A DNA stretch of 64,000 nt from Dryocola sp051297175 (GCF_051297175.1 NZ_JBINNY010000001.1:4402001-4466000), one strand, 5' to 3'. Counted from the first letter of the stretch, positions 53,693 through 63,230 are shown. The notes: generated from the sequence alone by a model not told the origin. Program-made: numbers and translations.

Positions 53693-53784
53693 ATGTTGAT
53701 GGCCGGACTCATACAAAAATCAGACACCGCCAGCAGGCAAGAAGCCATAGCAGTAAAATACCACTATGGCGGCCGAGACAAGGA

Positions 53785-54792
53785 CTAAGCAGGTATGAAT
53801 GTTTTCTTGAGAGGAACCAAAAGCTTGGTCTCAATATCAACTTGCTCGTAGTTTTCGATAAGGGCTCTCACCAGATCATCCAATGTCCAAAGTGTCAAAG
53901 GTATCGTCGAGCGATCGGCCTCATAGCGAGCATCCTTACTAAAGCCTCCGGTACTTACATAGAGTCCGCGATCGTCTTTATGGCGGCCACCAATAAAGCT
54001 GCGTATCTGTTGGCTTCCCATCTGCTCTCTACGATGTTTCACCTCAACAATAATACGTGGATTTTCAAAACCGAATCCATCAGGTGAAGCAATGATGTCC
54101 TTACCCCGGTCGGCCCCCGCAGGTGAAACCTGCGTTTTATACCCCATGCTGCGTAGGACTCCGGCAACAAGATTTTGCATCTCATCCCAATCGAGAGAAT
54201 TGATTCGATCTTTAATGCCCTCAAACGCCAACATTTCCATATCACGAAGCGGATCAGAAATAACTTCATCCTCATCCAGTGTAATGGAAACCTGAGGAAC
54301 AGCATCGGCTGTAGGTTTCTTATCCTGTAGTAGCTCTTCTAATGCATATTCCGGAAGCTGGAAAACCGTAAGCGTGGAACCTAATGTATTTTTTGTTGCG
54401 GTAGACAACCTGTCACGGTCAATCTCTTCCCCGTTCCATTTGACCTGCCGGGCAATCCCCATTCCGTCTTCAATCCATTCTGGATGATACTGGAAGTCGG
54501 ATATTACCTTTCCTAACAGGTAAGTACGGTTGGCAGGAGAATATGTGATGACCCAATCGCCCTTTTGAATCTCATTCACAAAACGCCATACTTGGGATGC
54601 ACCAGAACGAGCAGTACCTAATTTGGTTAGCGGATCGGCTTCTCGATATAAGGCGAGTAGCTGAGCTCGGGATAGGCCCGGTTTAACCAAAGGTGCAAGC
54701 AAAGACCAACCAATACCTACAATTTGTTTATCGCGAAAATCCTCATAGAGCTTGCCGCCATCGCCGCGAATCATCCACATTTTATTGCCCAT
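53785..54792 (-). CDS. Mrr-type (type IV-like) restriction endonuclease
   Basis: 335 residues. The C-terminal Mrr_cat domain has the PD-(D/E)xK set: NLVAGVLRSMGYKTQVSPAGADRGKDI (Asp228/Asp232) and IIVEVKHRRE (Glu250, Lys252) followed by QQIRSFIGG. The N-terminal ~150 residues (MWMIRGDGGKLYEDF...GDWVITYSPANRTYLLGKV) look like a PUA/EVE-type reader that could sense modified bases. It lies beside the type I hsd genes, in opposite orientation, inside the leuX-side island. Modified-DNA cleavage is inferred from family. Confidence 0.85.
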   Translation of the reverse strand: MGNKMWMIRGDGGKLYEDFRDKQIVGIGWSLLAPLVKPGLSRAQLLALYREADPLTKLGTARSGASQVWRFVNEIQKGDWVITYSPANRTYLLGKVISDFQYHPEWIEDGMGIARQVKWNGEEIDRDRLSTATKNTLGSTLTVFQLPEYALEELLQDKKPTADAVPQVSITLDEDEVISDPLRDMEMLAFEGIKDRINSLDWDEMQNLVAGVLRSMGYKTQVSPAGADRGKDIIASPDGFGFENPRIIVEVKHRREQMGSQQIRSFIGGRHKDDRGLYVSTGGFSKDARYEADRSTIPLTLWTLDDLVRALIENYEQVDIETKLLVPLKKTFIPA

Positions 54793-55355
54793 ACCTGTCC
54801 CTTCAAGAATAAAATAAATTAAGGCGGATCATATGCTTGTTAGCTAAAGGCGTCAAAAATCTACACAATTATCCGCTGACATTTCCTGATAATTGGAGGT
54901 GGACCTCCTAAAGGTTCTTATGACACTGGCCGCGAACCTGAGTATCCATCAAGGTCATAATGCCGGATATCATTACCAGGTTATGCCAGATACTGCCATC
55001 TATATTGCGGGGGATAGCAGGCAAAGCTTTCTCCACCTTTTCTGTCAGCCAGCTATCGTGGCGATGTATAGCTTTCTTCACCCAATATCGCGTCGCCATG
55101 CTACCGATTACCGATGTTTATTGGGATACCGCATCAAGCTACTGGATGGGTTGCTCAACCTGTAAAATGCGCAATCACGACCACGGACTATATGTTGATT
55201 AATGTTAGAAAGGATAAGCTCGTTGTGTTCCGTTAGCACATCAGGTTCTGTTTGCATCTTGAAGTCTCCCCGCTGGCAAGGAGCTCTTATCAAACGTACA
55301 ATCAAAAACCTAAAATAGCCCTTTACGAAAAAAATTGCTTTTAACAGGACTTATA
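54793..55355. other. Intergenic region with a possible decayed minus-strand gene
   Basis: 563 bp between mrr-like and hsdM. A small dyad GGAGGT-GG-ACCTCC is at 54895-54908. Two short minus-strand frames, 55305-55108 and 55099-54908, lie in different frames and together look like a broken gene, but I recognise no family. The hsdM promoter must lie at the right end. Confidence 0.4.
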
Positions 55356-57947
55356 GTGAATAAACAGCAACTTGCGGCAAAAATCTGGGAATCAGCCAAC
55401 CAGATGCGTTCTAAAATTGAAGCCAATGAATACAAAGATTACATACTCGGCTTTATCTTCTACAAGTACCTAAGCGACCAGCTAGTGCAGTTTGTCACCA
55501 GACAGGGTATGACGCCCGAAGACATCAAAGCCCTCAATGAAGAAGACGCCGACACCGTTAAATTCGTGCAAGACAGCCTGGGCTACTTTATAGCCTACGA
55601 TAATCTGTTTTCTACATGGATTGATCCAACATCCGAATTTGATGAGTCTAACGTGCGTGATGCGCTCTCCGCCTTTAGCCGTTTGATTTCGCCAACTTAC
55701 AAAAAACTGTTCGATGGCATTTTTACCACCTTAGAAACAGGTTTGAGCAAACTGGGTGAAAGCGCAGGCAAACGCACTAAAGCCATTAGCGACTTACTGC
55801 ACCTGATCAAAAGCATCCCGATGAATAGCAATCAAGGGTATGACGTACTGGGCTACATTTACGAATACCTGATTGAAAAATTTGCCGCGAACGCAGGTAA
55901 AAAAGCCGGTGAGTTTTACACGCCTCATGAAGTTTCGGTACTCATGTCGAACATCATCGCCCATGAGTTAAAACACAAAGATACCATCAAAATTTACGAC
56001 CCTACTTCCGGCTCTGGTTCGTTGCTGATCAATATCGGTGAGGCGGTCGAGAAATACGCTAAAAATAAAGACAGCATCACCTATTTCGCCCAAGAGTTAA
56101 AAGCCAACACCTACAACCTAACCCGTATGAACCTCATCATGCGTGGTATCAAAGCCAGCAACATTAAAACCCGTAATGGCGATACCTTAGAAGACGATTG
56201 GCCGTATTTTGATGAAAGCGATCCACAAGGCTCTTACTACGCCTTGCATGTCGATGCTGTAGTTTCCAACCCGCCTTATTCACAAAACTGGGACCCCAGC
56301 TTTAAAGACAGCGATCCACGCTATTCACGTTTTGGCCTTGCACCTAAAACCAAAGCCGATTTTGCTTTTTTGCTGCACGATCTCTACCACCTAAAACCCG
56401 ATGGCATTATGGCTATTGTGCTGCCCCATGGTGTCTTATTCCGTGGCGGTGAAGAAGGTGAAATTCGCAAGCAACTCATTGAGCAGAATCACATTGATAT
56501 TGTTATCGGTTTACCGGCCAATATCTTTTTTGGCACCGGCATTCCCACGGTGATTTTAGTACTCAAGCAAAAACGCCAAAACACCGATGTATTGGTGGTC
56601 GATGCCTCCAAACACTTTATGAAAGAAGGCAAAAATAACAAACTGCAAGCCAGCGACATCAAGCGCATTACTGATGCGGTGATTAACCGCGAAAGTATCG
56701 ACAAGTTCTCGCAACTGGTGAGCAAACAAACCCTGCGCGACAACGCTTACAACCTCAACATACCGCGCTATGTGGATTCCTCTGCACCAGCACCAAGCTG
56801 GGATTTACACGCCACCATGCTCGGCGGCATTCCCAACAGCGAAATTGCCGAGCTACACAATTTTTGGCAATCCTTCCCGCAATTGCACGGTGCCCTGTTT
56901 AAGCCAAAATCAGCCGCTTACAGTGAACTGGCCATTGCCAAAAAAGACGTTAACGCCTGCATTAGCACGCACCCGCAAGTGTTAGCGTTTATCAGTGCCT
57001 ACAACCAAGCCTTCAATGGCTTTGATGACCAGCTACACGCCCAGCTAATACAAAACTGGAAAAGCGTACAGCGTAACCAACAAGAGGCGGCATTAAGTGC
57101 CGAGCTATTTGCTCGTTTAGCTCCGATTGCCTTAATCGACAAATATCAGGCTTTCCAATTTCTGAACAACCAATGGCAAACCATCAGCGCCGATTTAGAG
57201 ATGATGCAAACCGAAGGCTTTGCCGCCACCAAACAAGTTGACCCTAATATTGTCATCAAGAAGAAAGACGGCAAAGACACCGAAGTACAAGACGGCTGGA
57301 AAGGTCACATACTGCCCTTTGATTTAGTGCAACAAACTTATTTGAGTCATGACTTAAAAGCTTTGGCAGATAAAGAAACACGCCTGGCAGAAATCGCTAG
57401 CGCGCTGGAAGAAATTTTAGAATCTCTGACCGAAGAAGAAAAAGAACAAGATACGGTAAAAGAGAGTAAAGACGGCTTTGCCAATGCCGAGTTAAGCAAA
57501 GCCGCCAAGGCCTTCATGAAAGAACAAAAAGACAGCAAAGTTAAATTCGCAGAAGAAAGCTATGAAGCCAAAGTCATTCGCGCAAGCAAATTAATCGATG
57601 AAGAAAAAGCCCTGAAAAAAACGGTTAAAGAGGCCGCCACTGCCCTGCACTTAAAAACCAAAACAACCATAGAAACCTTAATCGATGAGCAAGTGAACAA
57701 CCTGCTGCACCTTAAATGGATTGCGCCATTAAGCACCGAACTGGCTGCTATGCCAAACGCCGTGATTAGCCAATTGACTAGCCAGGTGCAAGCCCTTGCT
57801 GATAAATACGCCGTCACTTACTCACAGGTGGCCAATGAGATAAAAACCACCGAGCAAGCACTGGCGGAAATGATGGGCGAGCTCACGGGTAATGAGTTTG
57901 ATCTGCAAGGCTTGGCTGAACTCACCAACTTATTGAAGGGTGAATAA
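55356..57947 (+). CDS. hsdM: Type I restriction-modification DNA methyltransferase HsdM
   Basis: About 863 residues from GTG 55356 (ACAGGA ribosome-binding site). The N-terminal HsdM domain (KIWESANQMRSKIEANEYKDYILGFIFYKYLSDQL) precedes the N6-adenine methyltransferase with DPTSGSGSLL (near 215) and catalytic NPPY (near 305). It is far longer than classical HsdM (~500-530 residues): residues ~480-863 add a helical, charged, probably coiled-coil region. First gene of hsdMSR, AT-richer than the core genome. Confidence 0.93.
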   Translation: MNKQQLAAKIWESANQMRSKIEANEYKDYILGFIFYKYLSDQLVQFVTRQGMTPEDIKALNEEDADTVKFVQDSLGYFIAYDNLFSTWIDPTSEFDESNVRDALSAFSRLISPTYKKLFDGIFTTLETGLSKLGESAGKRTKAISDLLHLIKSIPMNSNQGYDVLGYIYEYLIEKFAANAGKKAGEFYTPHEVSVLMSNIIAHELKHKDTIKIYDPTSGSGSLLINIGEAVEKYAKNKDSITYFAQELKANTYNLTRMNLIMRGIKASNIKTRNGDTLEDDWPYFDESDPQGSYYALHVDAVVSNPPYSQNWDPSFKDSDPRYSRFGLAPKTKADFAFLLHDLYHLKPDGIMAIVLPHGVLFRGGEEGEIRKQLIEQNHIDIVIGLPANIFFGTGIPTVILVLKQKRQNTDVLVVDASKHFMKEGKNNKLQASDIKRITDAVINRESIDKFSQLVSKQTLRDNAYNLNIPRYVDSSAPAPSWDLHATMLGGIPNSEIAELHNFWQSFPQLHGALFKPKSAAYSELAIAKKDVNACISTHPQVLAFISAYNQAFNGFDDQLHAQLIQNWKSVQRNQQEAALSAELFARLAPIALIDKYQAFQFLNNQWQTISADLEMMQTEGFAATKQVDPNIVIKKKDGKDTEVQDGWKGHILPFDLVQQTYLSHDLKALADKETRLAEIASALEEILESLTEEEKEQDTVKESKDGFANAELSKAAKAFMKEQKDSKVKFAEESYEAKVIRASKLIDEEKALKKTVKEAATALHLKTKTTIETLIDEQVNNLLHLKWIAPLSTELAAMPNAVISQLTSQVQALADKYAVTYSQVANEIKTTEQALAEMMGELTGNEFDLQGLAELTNLLKGE

Positions 57948-57948
57948 G

Positions 57949-59202
57949 ATGAGTGTGGATAACAAGATGCCGGAGATTCGGTTTAAGGGGTTTAGTGAGG
58001 CGTGGGAGAAATACCCACTGGTCACATTTATAAGCACACTGGATGCTGGTGTAAGCGTAAACTCTGGTGATAGACCTGCTAACGAAAACGAGTTTGGTAT
58101 TCTCAAAACAAGTTGTGTAACCAATGGATTTTTTGAACCGAACGAAAATAAGGTTGTATTTAAGACGGAAGAAATAAGTCGTTTAAAAGAACCAGTATTA
58201 GAAAATACAATCATCATTAGCAGAATGAATACTCCTGCATTAGTAGGAGCCAATGCATATATCAGCAAAAGCTACGCTAACTATTTCTTACCTGACAGAC
58301 TTTGGGCTGCAAAACCATCGTCTATAGGTGACTTGAAATTCCTAGCCTACATATTGGGTTCAGATAAAGGACGACGAGCTCTATCGGATTTGGCCACAGG
58401 AACCTCAGGTTCAATGAAAAACATCTCAAAGCCAGCAGTCCTTGAATTAGAGTTTCGGACGCCGGCGAAAGAAAAAGAACAAATCCAAATCGGCAACTAC
58501 TTCCAAAAACTAGATGTCCTGATCAACCAACACCAACAAAAGCATGACAAACTCAGCAGCATTAAAAAAGCCATGCTGGAAAAAATGTTTCCCAAAAAGG
58601 GCGAAGCCATCCCAGAAATTCGCTTTAAAGGGTTTAATGGGGAGTGGGTGGAACGCAGTTGGAGCGATACGGTTGATATTTCAACAAACATGGTAGATCC
58701 GAGAAACTGCCAGTATGGTGAGTTATTTCATGTCGGCCCAGGAAATATCGAATCTTTCACGGGAAGATTTTACAATAATGTATTGAAAGTAAAAGATAGC
58801 AATTTAATAAGCGGAAAATTCCATTTTAATAAGGGTGATATAATTTATGGAAAAATCAACCCCCAACTAGCAAAGTATGTTATCGCACCTTTTGAAGGGC
58901 TTGCTAGTGCAGATGCATATGTATTGAATACCAAAAATGGAGTAGTTCAAAACTATTTATTTGCAATTCTTCATACCGAAGACTTTTACAAATATACGGT
59001 TTCAGTTTCGTCGCGCACGGGCATGCCAAAGATAAATAGGGATGAACTGAATATTTATAGTTATATGGCGCCTTCTGAGTCAGAACAAACCCAAATCGGC
59101 AACTACTTCCAAAAGCTCGACGCATTGATCAATCAACACCAACAACAAGTCACCAAACTCAATAACATTAAGCAGGCCTGCTTAAGCAAAATGTTTGTCT
59201 AA
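57949..59202 (+). CDS. hsdS: Type I restriction-modification specificity subunit HsdS
   Basis: 417 residues from ATG at 57949, one base after the hsdM stop (a GTG at 57940 would overlap it). Two target-recognition domains are each preceded by IRFKGF..W and followed by a near-identical conserved helix: QIQIGNYFQKLDVLINQHQQ (about 180-200) and QTQIGNYFQKLDALINQHQQ (near 381-400). It sets the recognised sequence for both HsdM and HsdR. The target cannot be predicted from sequence. Confidence 0.95.
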   Translation: MSVDNKMPEIRFKGFSEAWEKYPLVTFISTLDAGVSVNSGDRPANENEFGILKTSCVTNGFFEPNENKVVFKTEEISRLKEPVLENTIIISRMNTPALVGANAYISKSYANYFLPDRLWAAKPSSIGDLKFLAYILGSDKGRRALSDLATGTSGSMKNISKPAVLELEFRTPAKEKEQIQIGNYFQKLDVLINQHQQKHDKLSSIKKAMLEKMFPKKGEAIPEIRFKGFNGEWVERSWSDTVDISTNMVDPRNCQYGELFHVGPGNIESFTGRFYNNVLKVKDSNLISGKFHFNKGDIIYGKINPQLAKYVIAPFEGLASADAYVLNTKNGVVQNYLFAILHTEDFYKYTVSVSSRTGMPKINRDELNIYSYMAPSESEQTQIGNYFQKLDALINQHQQQVTKLNNIKQACLSKMFV

Positions 59203-59216
59203 CAGGGAGCGCCATC

Positions 59217-62200
59217 ATGATTACCTTTAAAACCGAAGCGCAATTTGAGCAGGCCTTTATTGAAGTACTGACCCATAAAGGCTGGGAAACAGAGATACTC
59301 AAAAACAAAACTGAAGCCGATTTGCTGCAAAATTGGGCAAACATTTTGTTTGAAAATAATCGCCAACGGGATCGCTTAAATGATGTGCCGTTAACCAATA
59401 CGGAAATGCAGCAAATTATTGAGCAAATCAAAGAGCTTAAAACCCCGCTCAAGCTCAACGGCTTAATTAACGGTAAAACCGTGGCAATTAAGCGCGATAA
59501 CCCAGCCGATACCTTGCATATGGGCAAAGAGGTCAGCTTAAAAATATACGATCGTCAGGAAATCGCCGCCGGCCAGAGCCGTTACCAAATTGTGCAACAG
59601 CCAAAATTTGAACGCGGAAGCCCTTTACGTAACGACCGACGCGGCGATGTGCTGTTACTGATCAACGGGATGCCGGTGATCCATGTAGAGTTGAAGCGCA
59701 GTGCTATTCCGGTTAGCCAGGCAGTAAACCAAATTGAAAAATACAGCAAAGAGGGTGTATTTAGCGGCTTGCTTTCGCTTATCCAGGTCTATGTGGCAAT
59801 GGAACCAAATGAGACAAAATACTTTGCCAACCCCGGGCTAGACGGCAAGTTTAACCCGGACTATCAGTTTAACTGGGCCGATTTTAATAACGAGCCCATG
59901 AACCACTGGAAAGACATCGCCTCTACCTTGCTGTCTATCCCCATGGCACACCAGTTGATTGGCTTTTATACCGTTGCCGACGATACCGACGGCGTGCTGA
60001 AAGTCATGCGCAGCTATCAGTATTACGCCGCCAATGCGATATCTGACAAAGTCGCCAAAACCAACTGGCAACAACTGGGTAGCGCGGCCAATAACCCCGA
60101 TCGCCTCGGGGGATATGTGTGGCATACCACGGGTTCGGGTAAAACCATGACCAGCTTTAAATCGGCACAGTTGATTGCGCAATCGAAAGACGCCGATAAA
60201 GTGATTTTTTTAATGGATAGGATTGAGCTGGGCACCCAGTCACTCGCGGAATACCGCAATTTTGCTGGTGATGGTGAAGACGTTCAAGCCACCGAAAATA
60301 CGCACGTACTCATTACCAAACTAAAAAGCACCGCCCCCGCCGATACGTTAATTGTTAGCTCTATTCAAAAAATGAGTAATATTTTTGAAGCGGTAGACGA
60401 TGAAGGTACGGCCACAAACTCTGCGGATATTGAAAAAATTCGCGCTAAGCGTTTGGTGTTTATTGTCGATGAGGCGCATCGCTCTACCTTTGGCGACATG
60501 CTGATTATTATTAAGCGTACCTTTCCGCGCGCCCTGTTTTTTGGCTTTACCGGTACACCAATTCAAGAAGAAAACGAAAAAAACGGCAATACCACCAGTA
60601 CCGTATTTGGCAACGAGCTACACCGCTATAGCATTGCCGATGGCATACGCGATGGCAACGTACTTGGTTTTGACCCTTACAAAGTGCCCACCTTTAGAGA
60701 CAGTGATCTAAGACAAGCGGTCGCGTTAGAGCAAGCCAAAGCCAACTCGGTGATGGAGGCCATGGATAACCCGGCCAAAAAGAAAAAGTTTAACCACTTT
60801 ATGAAAGATGTACCTATGGCTGGCTATAAAGACGCCACAGGCAAGTACCACAAAGGCATTGAGGACTATGTGCCTAAAAGCCAATATTTAACTGATACCC
60901 ACCAAGAAAAAGTCGTGAGTGACATCTTGGATAAATGGGATGTGCTCAGCCAAGGCAATAAATTTCACGCTATTTTGGCGACTAACAGCATTGCCGAAGC
61001 CATTGACTATTACCGCCGTTTAAAAGCCGCTAAACCTGAACTTAAAGTATCGACTTTGTTTGACCCAAATATTGATAACGACGGCAGTGGCGACCGTGGC
61101 CCCACCTTTAAAGGCGATGGCCTGGAAGAGATTATGGCCGACTATAACGCGCGTTATGGCCAGGATTTTGATTTTGCCCGCCATGCAGCCTTTAAAAAAG
61201 ATTTAGCGGCACGCCTTGCCCATAAAAAGCCCTACGAGCGCATTCACACAGAGCCTTCAAAGCAATTAGATTTATTGATCGTGGTGGATCAAATGCTCAC
61301 TGGCTTTGACTCTAAATGGCTTAATACCTTGTATTTAGACAAAGTGATTAAATACCAAAATATTATTCAAGCGTTCTCGCGCACCAATCGCTTGTTTGGC
61401 CCCGACAAACCCCACGGCATCATCCGTTATTATCGCTATCCACACACCATGGAGCAGCACATTAACGATGCGGTAAAACTCTATTCCGGCGATAGACCTA
61501 TCGGCTTATTTGTTGATAGGTTAGAAAGCAATCTTAAAGCCATGAATGAATTAGTAGTGGAAATTACCGAGCTGTTTACCAGTACGGGTGTTGAGAACTT
61601 TGAAAAACTGCCAGACGATATAGAAGCCTGTGCTCAATTCGCCAAATTATTTAACACCTTTAGCCAGCACCTGGAAGCGGCTAAAGTACAAGGTTTGCAT
61701 TGGGAACAGTCAGTCTATTCCTTTACTGAAAATGATATAGAACATGAGGTAACGCTGGACATAGACGAACAAACTTACCTGAGCCTGGTCCTGCGCTATA
61801 AAGAGTTAATAGCCAAAGGTGATAGCGATGGCGCAGGTGGCGGCGATGTGCCTTTTGATATCAGTGGTTATTTAACTGAAATAGATACTGGCAAAATTGA
61901 TGCAGACTATATGAACAGCCGCTTTGATAAATATTTAAAAGAGCTGAACCAACATCAAGACTCGACGAGCATCGAAACCACATTAAATGAGCTGCATAAG
62001 TCATTTGCATCACTCACCCAAAGTGAGCAAAAGTACGCCAAGCTTTTCTTGCACGACTTGCAACGTGGCGATGCGCAGTTAGTTGAAGGCCATACTTTTA
62101 GAGACTACATCAACACCTACAAAGATAACGCTGAAAATGCGCAATTAAACGCGGTGGTTGATGCTCTTGCTTTAGATAAAGGGCTACTCATCGCATTAAT

Positions 62201-62426
62201 GGCTGATAGTGTTAATGATAAGAATCTCAACGAGTTTGGTCGCTTCGACGCATTAAAAGATTCGGTAGATAAGGCAAAAGCCAAGATCTATTTTGAAAAA
62301 CAAGACGGTGTAATCATACCTCCATTTAAATTGAATATACGCATAGATCAGTTTTTAAAGCAGTTTATCTTTGCACAAACGAATGATTTCCTAAGTGACA
62401 AAGATGTTGTTGGTGTCGTGATGTAA
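59217..62426 (+). CDS. hsdR: Type I restriction endonuclease/translocase HsdR
   Basis: 1069 residues, 14 bp after hsdS with GGGAG as ribosome-binding site. The nuclease motif is Asp144 in GDVLLLINGMPV and Glu158-x-Lys160 in HVELKR. Motor motifs follow: HTTGSGKTMTSF (Walker A, 304-310), FIVDEAHRS (DEAH box, Asp418), FGFTGTPIQEEN and QAFSRTNRLFG. A C-terminal helical part binds HsdM. It cuts unmethylated foreign DNA after translocation. Confidence 0.95.
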   Translation: MITFKTEAQFEQAFIEVLTHKGWETEILKNKTEADLLQNWANILFENNRQRDRLNDVPLTNTEMQQIIEQIKELKTPLKLNGLINGKTVAIKRDNPADTLHMGKEVSLKIYDRQEIAAGQSRYQIVQQPKFERGSPLRNDRRGDVLLLINGMPVIHVELKRSAIPVSQAVNQIEKYSKEGVFSGLLSLIQVYVAMEPNETKYFANPGLDGKFNPDYQFNWADFNNEPMNHWKDIASTLLSIPMAHQLIGFYTVADDTDGVLKVMRSYQYYAANAISDKVAKTNWQQLGSAANNPDRLGGYVWHTTGSGKTMTSFKSAQLIAQSKDADKVIFLMDRIELGTQSLAEYRNFAGDGEDVQATENTHVLITKLKSTAPADTLIVSSIQKMSNIFEAVDDEGTATNSADIEKIRAKRLVFIVDEAHRSTFGDMLIIIKRTFPRALFFGFTGTPIQEENEKNGNTTSTVFGNELHRYSIADGIRDGNVLGFDPYKVPTFRDSDLRQAVALEQAKANSVMEAMDNPAKKKKFNHFMKDVPMAGYKDATGKYHKGIEDYVPKSQYLTDTHQEKVVSDILDKWDVLSQGNKFHAILATNSIAEAIDYYRRLKAAKPELKVSTLFDPNIDNDGSGDRGPTFKGDGLEEIMADYNARYGQDFDFARHAAFKKDLAARLAHKKPYERIHTEPSKQLDLLIVVDQMLTGFDSKWLNTLYLDKVIKYQNIIQAFSRTNRLFGPDKPHGIIRYYRYPHTMEQHINDAVKLYSGDRPIGLFVDRLESNLKAMNELVVEITELFTSTGVENFEKLPDDIEACAQFAKLFNTFSQHLEAAKVQGLHWEQSVYSFTENDIEHEVTLDIDEQTYLSLVLRYKELIAKGDSDGAGGGDVPFDISGYLTEIDTGKIDADYMNSRFDKYLKELNQHQDSTSIETTLNELHKSFASLTQSEQKYAKLFLHDLQRGDAQLVEGHTFRDYINTYKDNAENAQLNAVVDALALDKGLLIALMADSVNDKNLNEFGRFDALKDSVDKAKAKIYFEKQDGVIIPPFKLNIRIDQFLKQFIFAQTNDFLSDKDVVGVVM

Positions 62427-62477
62427 AGAAGACCCAACCCTGTACATTATTCTAAGTAACCTTAATCGAATTTATAT

Positions 62478-62501
62478 AGGTGATCGCTCAAGCGGTCACC
62501 T
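62478..62501. terminator. Hairpin after hsdR
   Basis: AGGTGATCGCT and AGCGGTCACCT form an 11-bp stem with one mismatch and a two-base loop, ~50 bp after the hsdR stop. No strong T-run, so terminator strength is uncertain. Confidence 0.5.
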
Positions 62502-62601
62502 AACACCATAATAAAATGCCTCATTGCCGCATAGTACATATTTTCAAAGCATCCTTAATCGTCAAGTAAATCCCTTACCGCATCAAGTAAATTTCTAATT
62601 A

Positions 62602-62853
62602 TCAGTCTTTCTTTAAACGATTAACAAAATCTACCATGTCCGAGTGGTTTACCACGCGACCGTAATCCACATCTGCAAGACCAGCCAGGATGCTCTGGTG
62701 ACACCGTTCTCTTTCAGCCATAAAATTGATCAACGACTCCTTAATAATCCAGCTCTTAGAACGATCCAATTCAATAGCGAGATTTTCTACGGCTATGGCT
62801 AGCTCAACTGGTATCTGTGCGCTGATAGTTTGCTTTTTAGTAAGCGGACCCAT
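62602..62853 (-). CDS. Ribbon-helix-helix (CopG/RelB-like) protein, orphan antitoxin
   Basis: 83 residues from ATG at 62853, chosen because GAGG lies nine bases upstream; the ATG at 62877 has no ribosome-binding site. The N-terminal RHH fold is seen in KKQTISAQIPVELAIAVENLAIELDRSKSWIIKESLINFM, with a toxin-binding-like tail (LADVDYGRVVNHSDMVDFVNRLKKD). No RelE/ParE-like toxin gene follows, which is where one would be expected. Two palindromes upstream look like its operator. Confidence 0.8.
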   Translation of the reverse strand: MGPLTKKQTISAQIPVELAIAVENLAIELDRSKSWIIKESLINFMAERERCHQSILAGLADVDYGRVVNHSDMVDFVNRLKKD

Positions 62854-62876
62854 AGGGGCTACCTCGTTTAATAACA

Positions 62877-62912
62877 TTTAATAATTTCTATTAAATTTAG
62901 CATAGCTATGCT
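62877..62912. promoter_or_regulatory. Palindromic operator region of the RHH gene
   Basis: TTTAATA-ATTTC-TATTAAA (62877-62895) and AGCATAGCTATGCT (62899-62912, perfect) lie just upstream of the RHH start, typical of antitoxin autoregulation. Confidence 0.65.
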
Positions 62913-62922
62913 TACAAAAACA

Positions 62923-63045
62923 TCAGCCTCTTTTCACTGGCAACGCCATCGGATACTGCTTCCCCACAAGTTCCAGACAGTGCCAACTCCCATTCTGAAA
63001 ATAGCGAATGGTGTATAGACGTCATCAAAAGTTGAGAGGGAAATC
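62923..63045 (-). pseudogene. Frameshifted C-terminal remnant next to leuX
   Basis: On the minus strand a 32-codon tail (TIRYFQNGSWHCLELVGKQY then PMALPVKRG, stop at 62923) is open back to 63021. Moving frame near 63012 extends it upstream in a natural-looking way (AISLSTFDDVYT). It reads like the end of a real protein with a frameshift and no 5' part. Family not recognised. Confidence 0.45.
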
Positions 63046-63079
63046 GCAAGAGGCCTCATATGGCGCGGATTTCAGGCAC

Positions 63080-63103
63080 AAAAAAAGCCACCCGTAGGTA
63101 GCT
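63080..63103 (-). terminator. leuX terminator
   Basis: On the minus strand AGCTACC-TAC-GGGTGGCT (one G-U pair) is followed by a run of seven T, 17 bp after the tRNA 3' end. Confidence 0.8.
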
Positions 63104-63118
63104 TGATTTGCATATCGT

Positions 63119-63203
63119 TGGTGCCGAAGGCCGGACTCGAACCGGCACGTATTTCTACGGTTGATTTTGAATCAACTGCGTCTACCGATTTCGCCACTTC
63201 GGC
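63119..63203 (-). tRNA. leuX: tRNA-Leu(CAA)
   Basis: 85 nt including encoded CCA. The acceptor stem GCCGAAG/CTTCGGC, D-arm TGGCGAAATCGGTAGACG, anticodon loop with CAA between GTTGATT and AATCAAC-type arms, long variable arm and TTCGAGTCC T-loop agree with E. coli leuX. leuX is a common integration site for genomic islands. Confidence 0.97.
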
Positions 63204-63230
63204 ACGAAGGGTATGCGGAAAACGTTGTGG

